Source: Numida meleagris (lineage: Eukaryota; Chordata; Aves; Galliformes; Numididae). From it: a stretch of 64,000 nucleotides of DNA. Location of the stretch: assembly GCF_002078875.1 (NCBI RefSeq), contig NC_034411.1:32010260-32074259 (forward strand), written 5' to 3'. Below are positions 1-13,660 of the stretch, piece after piece; the first letter of the stretch is position 1; the number at the start of each line of letters is the position of its first letter. The translations under genes were made by a program, and so were the position numbers. The notes under the pieces are model-generated. The model was not told where the DNA came from, searched no databases, and saw only the letters and a program-made list of their open reading frames with translations.

Positions 1-3000
1 TTACTGTGGTGGTAAGCCAGCTAACTAGGAATGATGGGTCATGATCATGCTATTATCTTGTGCTATATTCTGTAAGCTACCTGAGAGGGATAAGATCCCT
101 TGCATTTCCTATGGGTACTGCAGAGTCAGACCGTATAAACAGCAATCATTTTGAGCTAGTTGATATGCTGTTAATTCAGCCCTGGCTTCAGCCTTGGTAT
201 CTTCTTCATTTGATGATCCCCTAAGGAAGGAAAAGTGCCTAGGGAGTTAAGGAACTGAAGAGGTGTATTTAGATGTTACCAGGCTCTCCATCACTTCATG
301 CATTTGCAGATGGTGACGTTCCAAGGTTAAAGGGGTGAGGCACGATCAAGGGCACTTCTCACCCTAGTAACAGGTCTTATGGTGGACAAGTTGTTCTTAG
401 CACTCTTCACTCTCTTGCTGCTCACTGGCAAAGCTAGTCTACTGCCTGCAGAAGATGTCTCTTCATGTCATTATGACTTTCAGTGCTCGTTCGTGTCCTT
501 TCTTTCTTCCTTCCACCTTCCCTCTCTCCTTCTATCCCTTTTTCCCTTCCTCCCTCCCTCTGTCTGTCCTTTCCTCTCTTCTTTTCTTCCCTCCTTCCTT
601 CCCTTCTTTCTTCCTCTCCTAAGTCACCCTGCAGCTCCTAATAATAATATCTGGGGTAGTCAACAGTTCCTCCTTCACACAGATGGTGCTATTCTCCTGC
701 TTTTCACATCCTTAGGTCAGCGTACTCTAACTTTACCAATTATGTCTCACAAGAAATATTACATTTATGCTCCCACCAAGGAGTATTACATTTATCTTGG
801 CTAAGATCTTTGCATAAGGGTTACACAGAATATGTGAGCATGGTTAAGGTGTGGTATAATTACGAGGTTGTCAAGATTGTGTGATTCTACCTTGCTACAA
901 GCAAGGACACCACCAGGAGCACTGACAGAATTCAAAGAATCCTCTAAGGCACCCTTCTTGCACCCTATTTTTTCCATTTATCTGCTAGAAGAGAAGGACA
1001 ATCATGAAAGATACGAGTATAGGATGTCATCAGAATTACCTGTATGAATATGAGACAAACACAACACAAGATCTACAGGAGATGCATACCCTTCTGGGTG
1101 GTGTTCAGAGGCCAGGAAATCTAGGACACTTCAGATGTCTCTGATTTCAGCTACTGCATTGAGCTTTAGATTATGTCTGCAAAAAACACCAGAAACAAAA
1201 CCAAAAGCCCAACAACACAACAATAACAAAAATACCACAAAGCAAATAAGCAAATAAACAATGACCTTACAATCAAGTAATTATTCTCTGAAGGGCACAG
1301 GGAGGCTTACAATTACACATAAATACCACTGTTCCTGTTCTACAGAGCACAAGTTCAAGCTTCTGACAGTGGTGGCAGTCCTTCCTGATAATCTTCTTTG
1401 CTCACATTTTTTTTTTGCAATTGTATGTGTCTTTGTGTCACTAAGCACATATCTACATCTTGAGGTCAGTTCTTTGTGGAGTTAGAACCACACAGTGTTT
1501 GTGTACCATTGCAGATGGAGATGGCTGGCAGAGTGCGAGGCTATTGTCAGGCTCCTGGAAGCAAAGCTGCCTTTATTGCTTCTCTGGGGGCTTCCAGAAA
1601 ATGGAGATAAAGGGTGTCTCACAGATTTCTCCCCAAATAATTGGGGTGTGCGCACTGATTATTGACGACATACCATTAAATCGTAGTTGAAAACACTGAA
1701 TTACATTGTTCAGCATGGTTCTGGAGAACAGTTACCATGATCCTGTGAGTCATCAGTTTGAGACCTATCATTTCAATAAACATGAGATATGGTCTCAACT
1801 ATTACGCCTTACTTTGAGTCCTATGAGGAGGCTTTCTGTGAGGGCTTTTGAAGAGAGGAGATCAAGACCTGACTAGAAAGCTTGGACTCAGTTTTCTCAC
1901 CTTCTAGATATCTGCACTTCTGTCAGTTCCAAAAGTTACTGTCCCTTACCTTGGTATATTTCCTACAGTGACAAATTAGGGTAATTACTGTGTCATAAAA
2001 AAAATAGGAAAAGTGACATCTTTACATTTAGTTCTCATTGACTAGGACTGTCTATTTGACTTCTCTCATTTAACCCACTTTTCTGGTCTAACAGTACATT
2101 CCATGTGGTTATTCTGAATTGCATTGAGTTTGCAACAGGACAGCATAGCACTTAATTCACACAAAAATTTCCCTCTGAGGTCAGAAAGGGCTTTTACTGA
2201 CGTTGAAACTCCCTTTACAAATGTGTGCAAGCTACCTCTATTTTATGTTACACTGAAAAGAAAACCTTACTGTCTCCATCCAAGTACAGAAACTATAAAG
2301 ATTAAAAGCAAGCCGGACAACACAAATAAATATGATGAAGCATGTGATGACTGTTGTGTTTAAAAATCACATTTTCTAGTATTCATAAGGCAGTAGGAAA
2401 AAAAAGAATAAAATGAGAAATTTAGAGGTCAGCTTGCCTAGAAGAGCAGATCATTCATACACTTCCGAACAAACTCTATGTGAAAAGGTGGTTATGGAAA
2501 GTATAAACAGAAAAACTATTTCTGGTGTCTTCTGTAAACTCTAAATAGGCAATAAACTGTAAATATGCAGAATAAAATTGGGATGTTAGAGGAACATCAA
2601 GAAGAAAATGAGAGAAACGGTTATAAATCCCGCAGAATAAGTTATGCCCAAAGTTAAGGCTCTTCCTGGTGATATAAATGTGATCTGAGTGGTGTTTCTA
2701 AGAGATTTTTTGCAAATATATATATATACATATATTTAATTTTGATGGATATCTGTGAAAAGGTAGAGAGCCACTGACAGAGAGTGGCTGAGAAAGTCTG
2801 GACTTGAGAGCTTTCCTCACTCATGTCATTTGGGGCCTTATAAATATTTTCTGTTTGCTTGTGAAAAACTGTTGTACACATTAGGTGATCTGAAACAAAA
2901 TGTTGGACAAAAAAGTGTTTAATTATGGAAGAAATAAACCTTGTGTTCAAGCAACAGCAGACAAAATTGAAGAAAGCTGGGATGTAAAATGTGATCAGAA

Positions 3001-6000
3001 TATGGCTTTGTACCTCAAAGTGTGAAACCACTCTCTTCCATCCTACTTTGTCTTCCCTAATCTTCACCGCTGCCTTGCCCATCCTCCACCACTTCAGATC
3101 GCACTAGTCTTTGACTTATTTATACTTGATTTGCTCCGCTCCCATTGTGGCCTTTTCTTCCAATCTATTCTCTATTTTATTGCTATTCTGTTCTTCCAAC
3201 CAAGACTTTACTCCAACTGTTGACCATCTCATACCTGAAATACTGTAACACCTTATACTTAGCCTCCATTTTTCTCTTTCTTCTCAAGATCCCATTTGTC
3301 CCTTTGTCTGAATTTGGGCAGACACCCACCCAACCACCTGCTACTTGTTCTTCACCAGTTCTCATTTTTACCTCATGTCCTTTGTGCAGAACTGAGAAAA
3401 CCAAAGAAAGATCTGAATAAAGACAGTGCATGTTACTCTCTCCACGTTAGGAAAAGGCATATTTCAGTCCAACCATTTCTGAATACAGAATTGGGATTTC
3501 TTGAAAAACAACATTTGATTTCTACATCTTCTTTAATGGGGAGCTTATTAGTGTGATAAAGACCTACCATGCTGGCAAGTGCTGATGAAGCTGCTTTATC
3601 TCTTTCAAGAGCAAGAAACTGTAAGAAATTGTAATAAATACCCTTTTATTTTTTTAAGCCTAGCAGACCTGAAAAATCATCAACCTTGTTTCTGTGCAAC
3701 GTTGTGCGTGGTGTATTTACATGGAGCAGTAAACTATGTTTTACCTTCTGTACTAATTGAAGGTACAAAACCAGAAAGTTCATGGATTTCCATTGGCCTG
3801 CGGATCCATTATTCACCACTGTTTTTTGAGTATAGTCTCTGTTACATATTCCATCATTAATACAGAAGAAAAAGCACTTATTCTTGGAAAATGCCTTTCA
3901 TGACTGGGATCAGCAGCTTGGGGATCCTAATTGCAGCCTATTAGAAATAATGAGATTTGCATGGTAGAAGCCAGAAAATTACATGGATAAAGGAAAAAGT
4001 TCACAACGTGAAAGGTTAATATAAACATATACTGCCTGAGAGCGCAAAGGACACATAAATTGGTGGCTCATTACTGCAGACTGACCCATGGGTAAGAATG
4101 TCACCCAGTTCAGAGGCTTTCCCAGGAAGTTTGGCTGCAAAAGTTACAAAAGATAAGGACATGCTTGTGGAAACAGCTAAACTAATGAGAGCTGAAAGTT
4201 GTTTGAAATATCCCAATGACCTCACAGATGGGATGCTTATTAAGGTATCTGCATCAGTCTCTTTTTTGTCTAACAGACTGTTGTAAAGCTTTGCTGAGGC
4301 GTAGCCAACAGTCCGTGAAGGTGTCTCCATGCTTTCTGACATACCAAGGGCATTTTTTTTGAATGAACTCAAAATGAAAACCAACATGCATGTCCAATTT
4401 TTGTTTGTGGGCATATTTGTGGAATAGCACTGGCGAGGCAGTCAACTATGATTACTTCATCAACACGGGATCTGCCCACTACCTACGTGCGTATCTGCTC
4501 GAGTGCGCTGGTCAGGAGCCAACTGCAAATTTAGGTCTTGAAAGTCTGAAGAAAAGCGCTTTATGTGTGAGGGTCCTATGAAGGCTCCATAATGCAATTA
4601 AGCCACATTTTAACAAAAGGCTGGACATTTTGCCGGAGCATGACATGAGTAATTAAAATATCATTTAAAAAAAAAACAAATGAGTGTTCTTTTCCACTCT
4701 CAGATACTGTTTGAAAAAGATTGAGGGACAGGAATATGATTTTTGTTTGTTCCAGGATCTCCAAAGTGGAAACCATGGGCAATGCAGTAAGCCAGCAACA
4801 ACATGTGCCTACCCAAGTTCCTATGCAAAGCCATCAGTGTAGCAGCTAACACGCTTATAACCAAAAGAGTAGAAAAAGTTATTTCCTTCCCTGCTACAAA
4901 GAAATGAGAAGGTTTTCTAGGTGCTTTTCTTGGTTTGTTGTAGATGACTGTGTAAGTATCGAAGAAACTATAGAAAATATAGAACTATAGAAAATCTAGG
5001 CAAGGAGGAGACAGGAATATAGAGTACAAATCACTAGGGGGGTTTTGCTTATAGTGAAACAAAGCTAGAATGGCATGACATCATGGCTCATCAACTGAAA
5101 TGGTGACAAATGGTGGTAGGACAAAAAAGGGGGTCTGTAATTCCAGCAAAATCCAAATACGAGAATGGAAAGATAAACATAAGAGGAAAAAGATTGTATA
5201 AGGTGCTCTTAAGGAAGCAGATTTCAGTGACTTTCTCTCAGCAACACATTTATTTGATTGCTTTCTTTAGATCTCCTTGGGATATAAGAGTTGTAGTGCT
5301 TTTGGCCAGATAGTGTTCAATATATTCTGTGAGACACAGGTCCAGTAGGTATCACAGCTCATTCCCCTGGGTTGTGATGGAGTATGTGGCTGCTATGTCA
5401 TCCACTGTATTAAGAATACATGTAGAGCAGTGAGATACGGCCTGCAATGAAGTTTTCAGTAATAGCCCAAGCACTGCCAAATCCCACAAAAATGTTTGGC
5501 AACCTTTGTTTTGGGGCTTACATTCAGATTTAAGAGCCTAATTTCAGGTTCTCATGACACAAAATTGTACCCACTCTCTTTTGGAAAATAATAAATGAAA
5601 ACAAATTAGAGAGCTGCTATCTACAGCACCAATTAGGTCTTTCTGTAGGCCCACAAGCCAATAAACCCCTAAGTACATGTTCTCTGACCTGGCAATTTTC
5701 CTGCATCACAATCAGAAAGGAGCCTAACAGCAAGCTACAGCAACAAAAACACAATTTTGCTAAATTCCTTTGCTGACTCAGTCTATATTTCTCATCAGAT
5801 CGGTTACCTTGCAGAAGTCTCCCCAAAATCTACATTCTTTCAGCTGGAGGAGATGGAATCCCAGCCAGGTGATGCATTGGTTGCCCTTGTCCTCTCCCTT
5901 CTTTCTACTGTCCTGAATTAAAACCCCAAAGAAACCCAAGAATGACAATTAGAAAAAATCAGGGAAGATTCCAATCTCAGCTCCACTTGGTCTGAACCAC

Positions 6001-9000
6001 TTGAACATGAGTGAAGAAGATTGGCAATGAATCTCAGGGAGACCCACTTCCAGAAAATGCATTTAACGATGGGGAAACTGTTATAAAAAGCTTCTCTGGC
6101 TGATGTGATGTTCTTGAGACAGTGGGTCTGCTGGCCAGCAAAGATAAGTGTGTTTGCATAAGGTGCCTGACTCAGCACTCTCTCTGCAACTCCGCTCTTC
6201 TCCCTGCTCTCTCAGCCAGCCCAGCAGCCATCCTCGACTAGGAGTGGTGTTTCCATCCAAACATAATGAGCATCTTGTGGTAAACATTGTTTTTTTCACA
6301 TACTAGTACATAAATATCCAATAGATTTTTCCCTTATGTACACTGAGAAGTAAGTTCATTTTGTGGAATTTTTTATTCCTACAAACAAAGCTCTTTTATA
6401 AACTACTATTATGTACAAATACATTGTGATATTGCCATGGCATTTTCATTGCACTGAAAAATGGGGCTAAAATTGCTTGAAAATCTTGTGTTCTGTGTCT
6501 TTTCCAACCCCCATATAATTAGGAGAGAAAGAGCAAGTCCATGATTATTCTTGGAAGCTACTCAAAAGAATGAGGAAAGGGCATAAATATTCACACTGGA
6601 AGTGTGTCATTTCCAAGCAGCCCTGGTTATTCTGCTGTACAACACAATATACAGTGAGAGTGGATGTGTGCTGATGGTGCTGGGGGGTTGCTCCAAGTAT
6701 TCAAGTTCAGCAAAGGTTGTAACTCAGTCTTTATAACCCTGTGCTGGGTCTGAACTTCTGAACTCAGTATTGTCTTGGGTTTGTCTCTTGCCTATATGCC
6801 CATGTGCAGCTGCGATACCATTACATTTCCATTTTCCCCAGTGAGCTGTCATGTGATCGTATTTTGAAATGAAATGGAAAGTGATTTATTGTGCTCAGTT
6901 TTTTTCTTTTCTGTGGATGGACGCAAATCTAGGGCAATTTCCCATGCTCCTGCAACTAGACTTAACTTGAAAAAAAATATATCTAGAATCAACAAATGAG
7001 AAAAACATTCCAGAACGCTAGAAAAATAGGAGCATTTCTCTCTGTCTTCCTGTGTTGATCCAGCAGGTTTTTGCTGAGGTTGCTAATGACTGTGAAATGT
7101 CTTACCCATAAGTTCTCTGAACCCCTCATCGTAATTACATTTCATAATGCTGTGCAACTGAATACACAAAAGACATTAAAATAACAGTCATGTAATACTG
7201 CTGAATTCTCACTGTGAAGCTATTGTAAGTTCAAGATAACCGCTACAAAGAGCTGTTTCACAGAATTAAAGTAGCTGTGAAAAATGAATTCAGCAGGAAT
7301 TGATGATAAAACTCATTGTGACTATTACTTGACTGATAATACAACAGAAATCCAGTCAGTAGATAAGCTATCCAAACACTGAAATAGATGGGCTATTGCG
7401 ATGTTAAATGAGGCACGTATTAAGTACACGTCATTTAAATTACTGAATTTACAGTAATTGATGTTGGTCTAAGCTCTCATTTTATCCTCATATTCTCAGG
7501 GGATGAATTTCTGCCAATCTTAGCCACATACTCAAGCAATTTTTCTCCGACTGGGACTGTGCTATTTCATGATGTGTGAGTTTTTTTCATGTGGAAGATC
7601 ATCTTAGTTTTTTGCCTTGTAAAATTTTAGGGAGTGTATATGTCATGTGTAGCCCATACCATCCCAGGGCCCTTGTCTCTACTGAGGCTTTTAGTATTGT
7701 GGAATAAATCACAGTAAATACTTTTCAGAAGAAAAGAAACATCAGCAGCTGGGTTTTCACTTTGCCTCATTCATCTAAGGAGAGCTTAGCCCATACTTGA
7801 CATAGCAAAGTTACTACGATGTGAGTGAGCGATGAGGAGAGTCCCTCCTCAGCAGAGGATTGCTTATGGTGTGGCCAAAATACTCAGACTGGGACAGATT
7901 TCCTCCATAATGTTGGCAGGCACAGTGCTGTCAGAGCCAGAGAGATATCCAAGGGCTCATGTGGGATTGATAAGAAAACAGTTCATGTGTATGGCATTTC
8001 TGGAGAGTTTCAAACCTGGGGGCTTGGGAAGTTCTCTCCATTGGCTCCTATCAATCCTGACTGCTGATTTTTGCTTCAATATTTTCTTTTTCCAGTCAAA
8101 ACAGAGGACAATAAGAGCTTTCTACAATGTTGAACTCCTTTTCTGTTACACAAGGAAATTCGAAGAAACAGGACAAATGGAAAAGGACAATAATTTATTT
8201 GTGATTTTTCTGCCTAGTTCTATCTGCAGTGTCCATCTGCATCAGCCACTGTGTTACCTAGGGGCTGCTTAGGGGCCTGGGAAGGGGGCAAGACTTTGCG
8301 GAGACATCCTGCATTTTCTCGGAACAAAATGTAATTTGATAGGAAAGGCAGGATTCTGCAAGCAGGATAAGGTGGCAGAAGCAGCAGTAATCAGTCTCCA
8401 ATTTGGCAGGCAGCAGTGAGCTTTGCGTCTCGCCTGGCATCGGAAGCCCATTGTGGTAGCTCCCAATGATTAATTTTGAGGATAACAACCTTATTCCCAG
8501 TGCTGTGACCTGTGGCAGTAAGGGTGACGGGCTCCCCTTCAGATTGAATCACAGCACGATGGCTGAATTGTTTTCTTAACCCTAACAAGACCTGTCATTA
8601 AAAGTTACCAAAGCCTGGCTTTTCCTCGCTCTGTCGTTTCCCGTCAGCTTAGGCTGCGGGTCCCGCATCCTTTGAAGCCAGTCTAGCTGCCACTCGCCTC
8701 GCTGCCCCACTTTGGCTATGTAATGGCAGAGGGCAGCTCTGCAGCTGAGTGCCCAGCAAGACCAATGAACCATGGCTGGAGGAAAGGCCAGTGCTGAGGA
8801 AAGTCAGGGAGCTCTGCCTGTTGGATTACAAGAGGCTATGACAAACACAGTAGCTCTACAAGTCCTCTGCCAAGGAGAAAGTGGCCTGATTGTGCATCTG
8901 GTGCATGCAGGTTGCTTAATGAAGGAAGGCTGGGAGTTCTTTGTGTTTAAGGTTGTTGACATTACATAACTGTACTAATGACCTGATGATTTTGGCTGAC

Positions 9001-12000
9001 AAAACAGTCTCATTAGCTAGGATGCTCAGTTATTAATTAGAAGCTCTTTATGGTATCACTTCAGAATTATAGAATGTATCACTTCAGATTCATTCAGTAC
9101 CACTGGGCTTCCAATATGCTTCCCACACTGCCCAGTGGCTGCAAGAAAACATGGGTTGATATTCTCTACCCAATGCACTCAGCTCCCTATGCCTTTTAAA
9201 TCTTTACAGTGTTCTTTGTCCCACACTTCTCCCGACTTCAGTTCTTTCCTCCTCCAGACATCTCTCAAGTAAGTCAAGTTCTGGAAGCAACCATGACTCA
9301 AAGGTGCTGCTGCTGACATGAACTAAATCGAAGTAAGTCAAAGATCTACAAATTGGAAAGTTTTAAAAAATTTCATTTTTAATGAATGAAAACATTAGCT
9401 GTAAGTTCCCAAATCCTTCTGGTCTGTGCCCAATTAAGTGTTGGAAGCTCTTGTTCTTTTCCCAAGTTTATAGTTGTGCATGATCTGCAAAGTAAGTCTG
9501 TATACAGCTTTATTATTCAGTAAATTTCATTTGCATGGTTTATTGGTAATTAAAGTAATAAACACCTTGGAGTCAATAGTTCACCCAAATAACTTCAGTG
9601 AGAGAAAACAGTCGGAAGAAGATCCAAGGAAAACACAAACTGCCGCTGAAGACCATTTTGCCTTTTCTTTTATTCCTCCTCAGTTCTCTGCTTACATATT
9701 TATTCCAGCATCCGACAAAGGCCCAGATTTCTTACTGACCGTATCACTGGTGCCCTTCCTTGTAAAAAACCTCTTAGCATCTCAAAGAACAAGAGCAGAT
9801 GCAGTGGGAAAATGGGGGATCAGTGCTGTTGTTCCCCATTTCTGATTTGCACTGCCCACCCAGAAGTGGTCCTCTCTAACCCACCCCATCTATACGCCCT
9901 GCTCTGACCAGCAACTCAGAGACTTGCACCTGGAAAGCAAGCTTAGATGATAAAATTCATCACTCTTAGTATGTAGATATTTGAAATCATTTATTTGCAA
10001 AACTGTACTGGTAATGGCAGGTCCTTAGGACAAGTCCATAGCTGCAGCACTGGGCACCTGTGAGGCTTTCCTGCTAAAAGGGAGGCTGATCATCTTGTGT
10101 GAGATACTTCCAGGCTAAGACAAGTTGCCATCACCAGATCAGAGTGACAGACAGCTGGCTGAGGCATGATAATGGTATAATCAGTGACTTGCTGCATCTA
10201 AACAGCCTAAACAGGACTGTAAACTCTCAATCATCACTGCAGAAATAAAATGCCACTGCATTTCTGCCCAGGCTGCAGCCTCCTCTGTGAGTTCAGCCAA
10301 GTGTAGGGGTATTCATCATGTTTCCCTGTAGGATTGTCCCAGTCTGACAGCTCAACTACAGTTTCACATTCAGTGTGGACCAGTCCTCACTTTCCACAGC
10401 TCTTTCAGCATTACATATTCCCACATAATTCCACTTCATAAACCGTGGATATTTTGTAATCTTCCCTGTAAAATGTCGGCATTTTTACAAGTCATGTCAA
10501 TTAGGCATTAATACCACAAATGTAAGTTGTTAAATTAGAGTAAAAGAGTAAGCCTATTGATTTAGATTCCTTCTGTTTCTAATTTCGGCTCCCATTGTAC
10601 TGCTTCTCAACTCTTTACCTTTTTATCACTGGGTTAGTCCAGAATTTGGCACAGGTAGCACGTCTCCATAGGCTTTTAATGTCTGGGAGTCTATTTGCAC
10701 AACTGACGGTCACCTGTTTGTTGGAGGGTGAGTGAGGAAACTGGAACTCAAACGTTATTCCTTTCCTTTGGAAAGTGGCTGAAGACAAGGGGGCATGAGA
10801 CCAGCAGGTTTTTAACTACCTTCCTGATCTTCTAAGCTCAAAACTGTAGAAATGAAGCAGAGCTGCTCAAAACGCGATGGTCTGGGTTTTCATGAAAATA
10901 ATTTCTGCTTGGATGGTTCTTTGAGGGTCACACCCACTAATGTTGCTCTGGGTTTCAGGCTGGGATTAGTATCAAGTTTAGCCAAAATGAGACAGAAGGC
11001 TTTATACCACAAAAACCCATTGAGTTTCAAATGTGTTCCATCTACACTCATTAATTTCAGGTAGGTTTCCTTTGCAATCAGCTGAAAATTGTGAGGGATC
11101 CCAGCTGTCTGACTGATGGCATAAACACTACTCTCTGGTGGCAGATTCCTTCTATAGGAGAATCAGGAGAGTAATGAAAGCAATGAGAAGACCGTATATT
11201 ATGAGTATGTATTTTTTAATTATTTCCCTTGTTTTATCTCCCTCCCCCCTTTACTTTTGTTTTAAGCATCCTTTTATTCTGAGAATTATGTCAGTTCCTG
11301 CCTGATAAGCAATTCAAAATATGTTCCTCTAATTTTTAGAGGTATGTTTTTGCTTGTCAGTTTGTTTTGTTTTCCCTCTTTTCATTAGTGTATGCTCCAT
11401 GTAAGGGCAGGACTGTACTCTCTCAATGCTGCATCCCAACAGTGGTCCATGTTTACGGGGTTCTGCCTGTGAATGAGTGATGTTGCACTTGTCACAAGAC
11501 CTAATACGGGCTAGAAAGAAATACTACAGATACTGTCTATCTGTGTGCTATTTCTCTGAAGCCTGGGCTGTGGAGAAAAACAAAACGTCTGTGATGGAAT
11601 AATAAATATTGATGGTAGAAGCTGACATATAGCTTGTGTAAGAGTGGTAATTAGGGCAGGTAAATGTGCTGACTGGAGAAGACTTCTTATACAATGAGGT
11701 TGTGTTTTCGTTTACAAGAGCTTCGCAGTTACTTTAGGAAAAAATCTGACTTTCACAAAATATTCTGTAGCCTTCAATAATATGAATGATGTAGTTTAGA
11801 AAGAAAAATGAAAACCCAAAGAACCCCCATACTTTTATGGACAAAAATAAAAAGTTTGTATGTAATGACTGAGATTAGAATATATCCCTCCACTTAGAAG
11901 ACATCTGTTTCCTATCTGTATGCAACATTTTCTGTTCTGTACAAATGCCACACTGTACATCAGGAGGTTTCTTAGCAGCTGTCACAATGTATTGAACAGA

Positions 12001-13199
12001 ACTTCACATATCTGAATTAATTTTAGTCAGATTGTATTGTTTACCCTCCATCCTGTAGCTGGAAAAATACCTTAAAAGCTTAAGGACATTTTTTGGCAAC
12101 CAAGATGTGATTTTATAGGGATGCATGTAACTGAAAGTGTACTAAATGCCTCCTAACGGTTATTCACACAGGCTAGACTCCCTTGATGACTTATACAGTT
12201 ATGGCCTGCAGGCAGTACCACAGCACAGACAGCAGATCTGTGGAATCATAACCTTTCAAACCTCTTTCCTCACTTACTGGTGGATTGCACCAGTAAAGCA
12301 TATAAGGTCTGTATGCTGGTTGGTTGAGCTGAAAACAGCAAATACAGTAACATTCATATACAAATAAGGAAAGCACGTAGAGTATGGGTTATTTATTACT
12401 GGACAGACAGTTGACTCAATTTCATTGTGAACAAAAGGCGGTCACCATCTGTACTTTAGGAACAAATGTCTACAAATATCTGCTTAGAAATGAAATTACA
12501 AGTTTAGAAGGCAGTATTTGGCAGAGCCCTTAGAGAATATAATAAGAGATGAATTCTATTTAGGCATTCCTTAAAAGTGCTAGTGCAGTGGGTTTCTGAA
12601 AACTTCCAACATCCATAATTAGTCTATTCCATCAGAACTCCAATCAGAAAGGTGTGGGTTATTTTTATTTCTTCTTTCCCAACACCCAAGTGAAATCTTC
12701 TTGGCTTCAGATTAAGATAATTCCTTCTTATCTTTCTCTGAGTGGAGAGAAACATCAGAGTTCTCTCTCAAAGAACCTTGCCAGCACACTCCTGGAAAAT
12801 TTTTCTTTAATCACCCTCCCCGACATGCCTGCTTCTAGGATGAGCAAGCCAACCTTCTCTTGTAGTCAGTGCTTCAACATCTAGTCTTCCAGACTCTCTC
12901 TCAAGTTTCTCCAGTCTTTTAAAATTAAACATAGTGTAGCATTTGAAGTCTTTTCTAGCAGAGAAGAAAGCTATCATTATCTCCTATGAGATATGTATGA
13001 TACTGCCATTAATACAGTAGAAATGAATTAGTAACATTAAATTATTACTTCATATTCAGCTTACAATCAGCTTCATCTCCAGCCTCCCTTTTTGACACAG
13101 CACTTCATTGTGCATTTGATTTTTCTTCACCAAATACTATACCAAGCACTGTCATTATTGAATGTGATTCTTGGTTTTAGATTTTACTCTTTCTGATTG
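1..13199. other. Gene-poor intergenic stretch
   Basis: I found no recognisable coding exon, RNA gene or well-preserved mobile element here, apart from the pyrimidine tract listed separately. Open reading frames reach 142 codons (minus strand, 2654-3082) but match no family I know, show low-complexity composition, and lack convincing splice context. AT content is high. Absence of recognition is not proof of absence: conserved non-coding elements would need alignment to other birds to be seen. Confidence 0.55.
497..620. repeat. Polypyrimidine (CT-rich) low-complexity tract
   Basis: About 124 bases made almost wholly of C and T, in irregular CTTC, CCTT and TCCC units with few purines. An open frame runs through it and yields a Ser/Leu/Pro/Phe-rich peptide, which is a composition artefact. 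Such tracts are common in bird intergenic DNA and can be unstable in length. Confidence 0.85.
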
Positions 13200-13660
13200 C
13201 ACCAGTTAACTTTGAATTCCCATTCCAGTCTGCAAAATGCTTTAAGAATCTACAAGCTTTTTGTCTACTCTTTCTCTGGAGTATTGTTTAGAACTGTGCA
13301 CAGGAAAAGTCCTTGCAGGAGCACAGGAACATACAGACACCAAACTCTTGACATGTGCTGTTTGAAAGTGTTTTCTTTTCAGCCACCTGGGCTCCTTATA
13401 CCAACTTGCTTATGTGAATATTGTGTAGAATGCTGTTAAAAACCATGTTGAATCCAGAGGTATCAGCAGCTAGTGCTTCCAACATACCCACTAAGCCAGA
13501 GACTTAGCTCTTCAGATACCCATGCTGGTTGTCTCATTGATGTCTTCTAAACATTTGATAACTGATTGCCTAGTCATTTGTTCAGCAACTCTTCCTGATA
13601 TTGAGGCTAGCACCACTGGTTTACTCTTCATGAAGTCCTTTCCAAAGTCAGGCAAAATGC
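13200..13660 (-). mobile_element. Degenerate old CR1-like LINE remnant
   Basis: Around 13,510-13,625 the text (a 'catgctggttgtctcattga' block, then a 'ttgaggctagcaccactggtt' block) resembles reverse-strand CR1 reverse-transcriptase coding sequence as I remember it. It is heavily mutated, with no long open frame left. The borders are approximate, and related decay may extend beyond both sides. RepeatMasker would settle the family. Confidence 0.4.

Noticed and set aside
2654..3082. 142-codon open frame on the minus strand
   Set aside because: Longest frame in the left part, but rich in Phe, Ile and Tyr from AT-rich DNA, with no family resemblance and no clear promoter or splice context.
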